A DNA stretch of 64,000 nt from Pseudonocardia sediminis (GTDB lineage Bacteria > Actinomycetota > Actinomycetes > Mycobacteriales > Pseudonocardiaceae): assembly GCF_004217185.1 (NCBI RefSeq), contig NZ_SHKL01000001.1:5826001-5890000 (forward strand), written 5' to 3'. The notes under the pieces were generated by a model. The model had not been told where the DNA came from. It saw only the letters and a program-made list of their open reading frames with translations, and ran no database searches. The translations under genes were made by a program, and so were the position numbers. Positions 59,119 to 64,000 of the stretch are shown here, in pieces; positions within the stretch are counted from its first letter, which is position 1; the number at the start of each line of letters is the position of its first letter.

Positions 59119-62100
59119 TCAGATCCCTCCGACGGCCCGCAGCCGGGCCTGCAACGAGTCGAGCTGGTCCTGCGACAGGTCCACCGACGGGACGTCGGAG
59201 GGGGTCAGCGCCCCTTCGGAGCCGGCGAGGTGCTCGGCGTGCGCGACGAGCGCGGCGGCCCACAGCCCGGCGAGCTCGACGGCGTCGCCGGCCGTGAGCA
59301 GCCGCTCCGGCCACGTCAGCTCGACGACCAGGGCCGGCCCGCCGGGTCCCTCCCGGACCGAGGCCAGTACCTCGACGGGGTGGGCGAAAGGCAGGTCGGG
59401 CTCCCCCGGCGGCACCCGGACCGGTTCCGGCGCCGGGGCCCACGCCTGCGCGCCGTCCCCGGCCGGACCCGCGCCGGTGATCCGGCCCAGGTAGTTCAGC
59501 GCGATCCGGGGCCCGTCGCGCCGGGCGAGGTCCCCGGCGACGGCACCGGGGCCGAGGTGGCGCAGCAGGCCGAAGCCCAGTCCGTGGTCGGGCACGGCGC
59601 GCAGCGACTCCTTCGCCCGCTTCAGCGAGTCCTCCACCACCTCGCCGTCGCCGACGACCTCGTCCCAGGCGGCGTCGGCCACCTCGACCGCGACCGGGTG
59701 CAACACGGTGAACCAGCCGACGGTGCGGGTCGGGTCGAGATCGCCGACCAGCTCGCCGTGACGTCCGTGGCCCTCCAGGTCGAGCACGATCCGCGCCGGG
59801 GCCGCTCGTCCGTGCCGGCGCGAGAACTCCCGCACGGCCAGGCCGAGCGCGCTGCACAGCACGTCCTGCACCCCGGCCCCGAAGCTCGCGGGGGCCCGGT
59901 GCACGAGCGCCGCGGTGTGGTCGGCGCCGAGCTCGAACCGGTGGGAGCGGGCGGTGGCCAGGGTGTCGCGGCGCGGGTCGGGCGTCCGTTCCCACAGGAC
60001 CGGGGACGCGGTGTCGAGCACCTCGGCCCAGTAGGCGTGCTGGTCGAGCCACCGCTGGTCCCCGGCGGCGCCGGTCAGCGCGGCGGCCCAGTGCCGGAAG
60101 CCGGTCGGCACCGGGGGCAGGGCGGCGTCGCGGCCGGAGCCGGCCGCCCGCAGGGCGGCCACCACGTCCGGCACCAGGATCGACCAGGAGACCGCGTCCA
60201 CCCCGAGGTGGTGCGCCGCCAGGACCAGCCGCCCCGGTACGTCCGGTCCTGCGTCGCACCAGACGACGCGCAGCATCGCGCCCCGCCCGGGGTCCAGTTC
60301 CCGGCGTGCCTGCTCGTGTGCCGCGTGCACGGCGTCCGGGTCGTCACCGGCGACCGGCACCCGCACGACGTGGTCCGCCGCGACGACCGACTCCGGCGGG
60401 TCGACGACGATCCGGTCTCCCGCGCCGTCGCGGACCAGGCGCGACCGCAACGCGTCGTGGCGGCGCAGCACGGCGCCGACGGCGGTCGTCAGGTGCTCAC
60501 GGGTCAGCTCGGGCGGGGAGACGAGGACCCGGCTCTGGTGGAAGCCGGTCACCGGGCCGCCGCCGTCGAGGAACCAGGCCGCGATCGGTGTCGGCCGGTG
60601 CTCGCCGGCGCCGCCGTCGTCCGACCCGGGCACGGCGGCGTCGCGCTCCGGGTCGACCGGTCGCGCGATCGCGGCCAGCGCCCGCACGCTCTGGTGCTCG
60701 AAGACCTCGCGGGGGGTCAGGTCGAGCCCGGCGGCCCGGGCCCGGCTGACCAGCTGGATGGAGGTGATGCTGTCGCCGCCGAGGGCGAAGAACCCCTCGT
60801 CGACGGGGACGTCCGCATCCGGGCCGCGGCCCAGGACGTCGGCGACGACACCGGCGAGCACGCGCTCGGGCGTCGAGACCGGTGCGGCCGGCACCTCCTG
60901 CGTGACCGGGGCCGCCGGGTCCGGCGCCGGCAGGGCGGCGCGGTCGACCTTCCCGTTGGGGGTCAGCGGCAGCGCGTCGAGCACCACGAACGCCGCGGGC
61001 ACCATGTACTCGGGCAGCACGCGGGCGATCTCCGCGCGGACCGCGCCGAGGTCGAGGTCCGCGGGCCCCACCAGGTGGGCGACGAGCCGCGGCGACGACC
61101 CGTCGCGGCGCAGGGTCACCACCGCGGCGTCCACCTCCGGGTGCCCGACGGCCGCGGCCTCGATCTCGGCGGGCTCCACCCGGAACCCGCGCAGCTTGAT
61201 CTGGTCGTCCGCGCGGCCGAGGAACTCGACCCGGCCGTCGCCGCGTCGCACGCCCAGGTCGCCGGTGCGGTAGAGCCGGCCCCCTGCCGGGCCGACGGGG
61301 TCGGCGACGAAGCGTTCCGCGGTCAGGCCGGTGCGCCCGGTGTAGCCGCGCGCGGTACCGACGCCGCCGAGGTAGATCTCGCCGACGACACCGACGGGTA
61401 CGGGAGCGAGCCGCCCGTCGAGCAGGTGCACCCCGGTCGCGTCCATCGGTGCCCCGATCGGTATCCGCGGCCCGACGGTGTCCCCGGGCAGGATCCGCTC
61501 CCGGGAGGCGAACACGGTGGTCTCGGTCGGCCCGTACCCGTCGACGACGGTGAGGTCCGGGCACGCCGCGCGGACGCGGGCCACGGCGTCGGCGGGGACG
61601 ACGTCGCCGCCGACCCACAGCTCTCCCAGCCCCCGCAGCGCGTCCGGGTCCTCCAGGGCCAGCACCCGGAACAGACCCGCCGTCAGCCACATCGCCGTGA
61701 CGCCGTCCTCGGCGATCGCACGGCGCACCGCGCGGATGTCGAGACCGTCGGCCGGGGCCGCGACGACCGTGCCCCCACCGAGCAGGGGAACCCACAGCTC
61801 GTAGGTCGCGGCGTCGAAGGCGGGTGAGGAGTGCCAGAGCACACGGTCGTGCGCCGGGCCGGAGAACGCGTGGTCGTCGGCCAGGCCCGTGATGTTGCCG
61901 TGGGTGACCGCCACGCCCTTGGGCCGGCCGGTCGAGCCGGAGGTGAACATCAGGCAGGCGAGCCGGTCGGGTCCCGGGGCGGGCACGACCGGACGAGCCG
62001 CACCGTCACGGCCGTCGGACGGGCGGTCGAGGTCGGACGGGCGCAGCACCCGGGACGGGAGGGCCAGGCCCGGCGGGGGCTCCCGGTCGGTGAGGAGGAC

Positions 62101-64000
62101 CGGCGCCGCGACCTGGCCGAGGACGGCGTCGAGGCGCTCGACCGGGTAGGCGTCGTGCAGCGGCAGGTAGGCACCGCCGGCCGCGAGAACGGCCAGCATC
62201 GCGGTCGCGAGGTCGGTGGAGCGGCCCATCAGCAGTGCCACCGGCGTCTCCGGCCCTACGCCGGCCGCGACGAGCACCTCCGCCCAGCGCCCGGCCCGGG
62301 CCGCCAGCTCGCCGTAGGTGGTGGACCGCCCGCCGTCGACGAGGGCCACGGCGTCCGGGGTCCGGGCCGCCCACCGCTCGAACCGCTCGACGATCCCGGT
62401 GGGCGCCGCGGGCAGGGGCGCGCCCTCGGCGGCGACCCGCACCGCGTCCCGCTCGCCGTCGGCCATGAGGTCGAGCGAGCCCAGCGGCCGTCCCGGCTCG
62501 GACGTCGCGGCGTCGAGCAGCCGGGTGTAGCGCGCGGCGAGGCGGGACACGGTGTCGTCGTCGAAGAGGTCCCGGGCGAAGACGACCGTGCCCTCGATCC
62601 CGGCCGGGTCGCCGTTCGCGTCGACGGTCTCGGTGAGGTCGAACGACAGGTCGAACTTCGCCGGTCCGGTCCCGGCGTCGGCCTCGGCCACGACCGTCGT
62701 GGGGCCGAGGTCGAGGTCGGGGGTTGCGGTGTTCTGCAGGACGAGCATCACGGTGAACAGCGGGTGCCGGCCCAGCGAGCGCTCCGGCGCGAGCACCTCG
62801 ACGAGCCGGTCGAACGGCATCTCGCGGTGCGCGAACGCCGCCAGGTCGTCCGCGCGGACCCGGTCGAGCAGCTCGGTGAACCCCGGGTCGCCGCCGGTGT
62901 CGGTACGCAGCACCAGGGTGTTGACGAACAGCCCGACGACGTCGTCGACGGCCGGGTCGCCGCGCCCGGCGACCGCGGTGCCCACCCCGATGTCGGTGCC
63001 GGCACCGAGCCGGGTGAGCAGGCCCGCGAGGGCGGCGTGCAGCACCATGAACACGCTCGCCGAGCGGGCCCGGGCCAGGCCGGCCAGCGCCGCGTGCACC
63101 GGCGCCGGGACCGAGAGGCGCACGAGCCCGGACCGGTGGCCCAGGATGTCCGGGCGCGGCCGGTCGGTCGGCAGCTCCGTCACCTCGGGCAGCCCGGTGA
63201 GCCGGTCGCGCCAGTAGCCGAGCTGCCGGGAGATCTCGCTGTCCGGGTCGTCCTCGCGTCCCAGGGTCTCGTGCTGCCAGCTCACGTGGTCGGCGTAGGT
63301 CACCGGCAGCGGCTCCCACGACGGTGCGGCACCGGCGGCGCGCGCCCGGTGGGCCGTGCCCAGGTCGCGCAGCAGCGGGGTCAGCGACCACCCGTCGGCC
63401 GCGACGTGGTGCACGACGAGCAGCAGCAGGTGCTCGTCCGGTGCGGTCGCGAACAGGCGGACCCGCCACGGCGGCGCGGCGGCCAGGTCGAAGGGGGCAC
63501 CGGCCGCGGCGGTCAGCTCGGACACCGCCCGGGCCGGGTCGACGGGGTACGGGCCGATCGGGCCGAGCAGCCGCTCCGCCTCCGCCGCCGGGTGGACACG
63601 GGCCCGGGGACGGCCGCCGTCGTCGGGGTAGGAGGTGCGCAGGACCGGGTGCCGGACCGTGACGTCGACGAGCGCCGCACGCAGCGCCGCGACGTCGAGC
63701 TCTCCGGTCAGCCGCAGCGCGATCGGGATGTGGTAGCGCCCGGCGCCGCCCGGACCGTCGAGGTGCTCGAGGAACCACAGCCGCGCCTGGGCGAAGGAGA
63801 GCGCGTCACCCCCGGAGCCGGGGCGGACCGACGGGCGGGCGGTACCGGCGTCGGCGAGCTCGACGGCCAGCGCTGCCGGGGTCGGGGCCAGGAAGACGGT
63901 GCGGAGCGCCAGCTCCCGCCCGAGCTCGGCACGCACCCGCCCGACCAGCTTCGTGACCAGCAGGGAGTGCCCGCCGAGGGCGAAGAAGTCGTCGTCGGGG
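59119..64000 (-). CDS. NRPS, [T]-C-A-T-E, N-terminus outside window
   Basis: The frame runs past the window end and begins within a carrier domain (DFFALGGHSLLV). About 1627 residues are visible. C domain with HHVAADGWSL, A domain with CLMFTSGSTGRPKGVAVTH, FDAATYELWVP, GYGPTETTVF and IKLRGFRVEPAEIE, a carrier GGDSITSIQ, then an epimerisation domain (HHLGVDAVSWSIL, DLEGHGR, VGWFTVLHPV, IALNYLGR). Pocket residues by eye read D-A-Y-W-W-G-G-V-F-K, close to a valine-type code, hence a probable D-Val in the product. Ends next to the EntF-like gene. Confidence 0.93.
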   Translation of the reverse strand, partial: PDDDFFALGGHSLLVTKLVGRVRAELGRELALRTVFLAPTPAALAVELADAGTARPSVRPGSGGDALSFAQARLWFLEHLDGPGGAGRYHIPIALRLTGELDVAALRAALVDVTVRHPVLRTSYPDDGGRPRARVHPAAEAERLLGPIGPYPVDPARAVSELTAAAGAPFDLAAAPPWRVRLFATAPDEHLLLLVVHHVAADGWSLTPLLRDLGTAHRARAAGAAPSWEPLPVTYADHVSWQHETLGREDDPDSEISRQLGYWRDRLTGLPEVTELPTDRPRPDILGHRSGLVRLSVPAPVHAALAGLARARSASVFMVLHAALAGLLTRLGAGTDIGVGTAVAGRGDPAVDDVVGLFVNTLVLRTDTGGDPGFTELLDRVRADDLAAFAHREMPFDRLVEVLAPERSLGRHPLFTVMLVLQNTATPDLDLGPTTVVAEADAGTGPAKFDLSFDLTETVDANGDPAGIEGTVVFARDLFDDDTVSRLAARYTRLLDAATSEPGRPLGSLDLMADGERDAVRVAAEGAPLPAAPTGIVERFERWAARTPDAVALVDGGRSTTYGELAARAGRWAEVLVAAGVGPETPVALLMGRSTDLATAMLAVLAAGGAYLPLHDAYPVERLDAVLGQVAAPVLLTDREPPPGLALPSRVLRPSDLDRPSDGRDGAARPVVPAPGPDRLACLMFTSGSTGRPKGVAVTHGNITGLADDHAFSGPAHDRVLWHSSPAFDAATYELWVPLLGGGTVVAAPADGLDIRAVRRAIAEDGVTAMWLTAGLFRVLALEDPDALRGLGELWVGGDVVPADAVARVRAACPDLTVVDGYGPTETTVFASRERILPGDTVGPRIPIGAPMDATGVHLLDGRLAPVPVGVVGEIYLGGVGTARGYTGRTGLTAERFVADPVGPAGGRLYRTGDLGVRRGDGRVEFLGRADDQIKLRGFRVEPAEIEAAAVGHPEVDAAVVTLRRDGSSPRLVAHLVGPADLDLGAVRAEIARVLPEYMVPAAFVVLDALPLTPNGKVDRAALPAPDPAAPVTQEVPAAPVSTPERVLAGVVADVLGRGPDADVPVDEGFFALGGDSITSIQLVSRARAAGLDLTPREVFEHQSVRALAAIARPVDPERDAAVPGSDDGGAGEHRPTPIAAWFLDGGGPVTGFHQSRVLVSPPELTREHLTTAVGAVLRRHDALRSRLVRDGAGDRIVVDPPESVVAADHVVRVPVAGDDPDAVHAAHEQARRELDPGRGAMLRVVWCDAGPDVPGRLVLAAHHLGVDAVSWSILVPDVVAALRAAGSGRDAALPPVPTGFRHWAAALTGAAGDQRWLDQHAYWAEVLDTASPVLWERTPDPRRDTLATARSHRFELGADHTAALVHRAPASFGAGVQDVLCSALGLAVREFSRRHGRAAPARIVLDLEGHGRHGELVGDLDPTRTVGWFTVLHPVAVEVADAAWDEVVGDGEVVEDSLKRAKESLRAVPDHGLGFGLLRHLGPGAVAGDLARRDGPRIALNYLGRITGAGPAGDGAQAWAPAPEPVRVPPGEPDLPFAHPVEVLASVREGPGGPALVVELTWPERLLTAGDAVELAGLWAAALVAHAEHLAGSEGALTPSDVPSVDLSQDQLDSLQARLRAVGGI

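Noticed and set aside
55210..61827. Very long plus-strand open frame (over 2200 codons) opposite the NRPS genes
   Set aside because: It is a mirror of GC-rich codons of the two real NRPS genes. It encodes repetitive Arg/Gly/Val-rich sequence with no domain.
1..64000. tRNA, rRNA, CRISPR arrays, insertion sequences and attachment sites
   Set aside because: No transposase or integrase motifs, no regularly spaced repeats, and no RNA gene structure were noticed; the repeats seen are hairpins at gene ends.

Overview
The window is a very GC-rich stretch with GTG/TTG starts, overlapping GTGA/ATGA stop-start junctions and codon use typical of an actinomycete. A mycofactocin locus, two NDMA-dependent (Mno-type) alcohol dehydrogenases, a form II CoxSML operon and two NRPS loci together suggest a Pseudonocardiales-type organism (Pseudonocardia or a relative). 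That assignment is inference. I found no rRNA, tRNA, CRISPR array or insertion sequence.

Layout. (1) 2-1081 is the end of a sensor kinase with an odd C-terminal extension. (2) 1095-11214 is a compact biosynthetic locus: a divergent SbnA-like enzyme, a Pls/PosA-type membrane NRPS with a degenerate adenylation domain, an A-T NRPS, a TauD/SyrP-like dioxygenase and an SbnB-like enzyme. SbnA plus SbnB indicates L-2,3-diaminopropionate (Dap) as building block. (3) 11205-18589 holds housekeeping and accessory genes: small membrane and unknown proteins, an OmpR-type two-component system with a PepSY target, and a polysaccharide deacetylase flanked by two paralogous small ORFs, followed by a P1 peptidase. 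(4) 18683-23341 is coxS-coxL-coxM-coxG (molybdenum hydroxylase, form II), read leftwards. (5) 23697-33015 is the mycofactocin locus, read leftwards: mftA, mftB, mftC, two OYE/FadH-type oxidoreductases, mftE and mftF, with one inserted opposite-strand phosphatase. No mftD is present in the window.

(6) 34385-42880, read rightwards, is the most striking part: two tandem copies of a three-gene cassette, [Mno-type alcohol dehydrogenase - MoxR AAA+ ATPase - VWA/CoxE-like protein]. Both dehydrogenases are preceded by the same TGTTGC-N7-TTGCA motif and both are separated from their moxR by a large hairpin. Only the second cassette's MoxR and VWA proteins carry His-Gly repeats. The likely logic is that mycofactocin made by region 5 serves as the redox cofactor of the dehydrogenases and the MoxR/VWA pairs mature or reactivate them. 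(7) 42934-50001 contains a zinc-less MDR oxidoreductase, a lactate 2-monooxygenase, a methyltransferase that may be MftM, an HadB-like/InhA-like pair, a lipoprotein and a secreted subtilase.

(8) 50052-64000, read leftwards, looks like one long co-directional NRPS transcription unit continuing beyond the window: a partial NRPS ([T]-C-A-T-E, valine-like pocket), an EntF-like C-A-T-TE protein with a canonical serine pocket, MbtH, a type II thioesterase, a membrane protein, a NarL-type regulator, a PRMT-like methyltransferase, and an acyl-CoA carboxylase beta subunit with a separate biotinyl carrier. Nearly every gene boundary here overlaps or is very short. Many convergent or operon-end junctions across the window carry long perfect hairpins.
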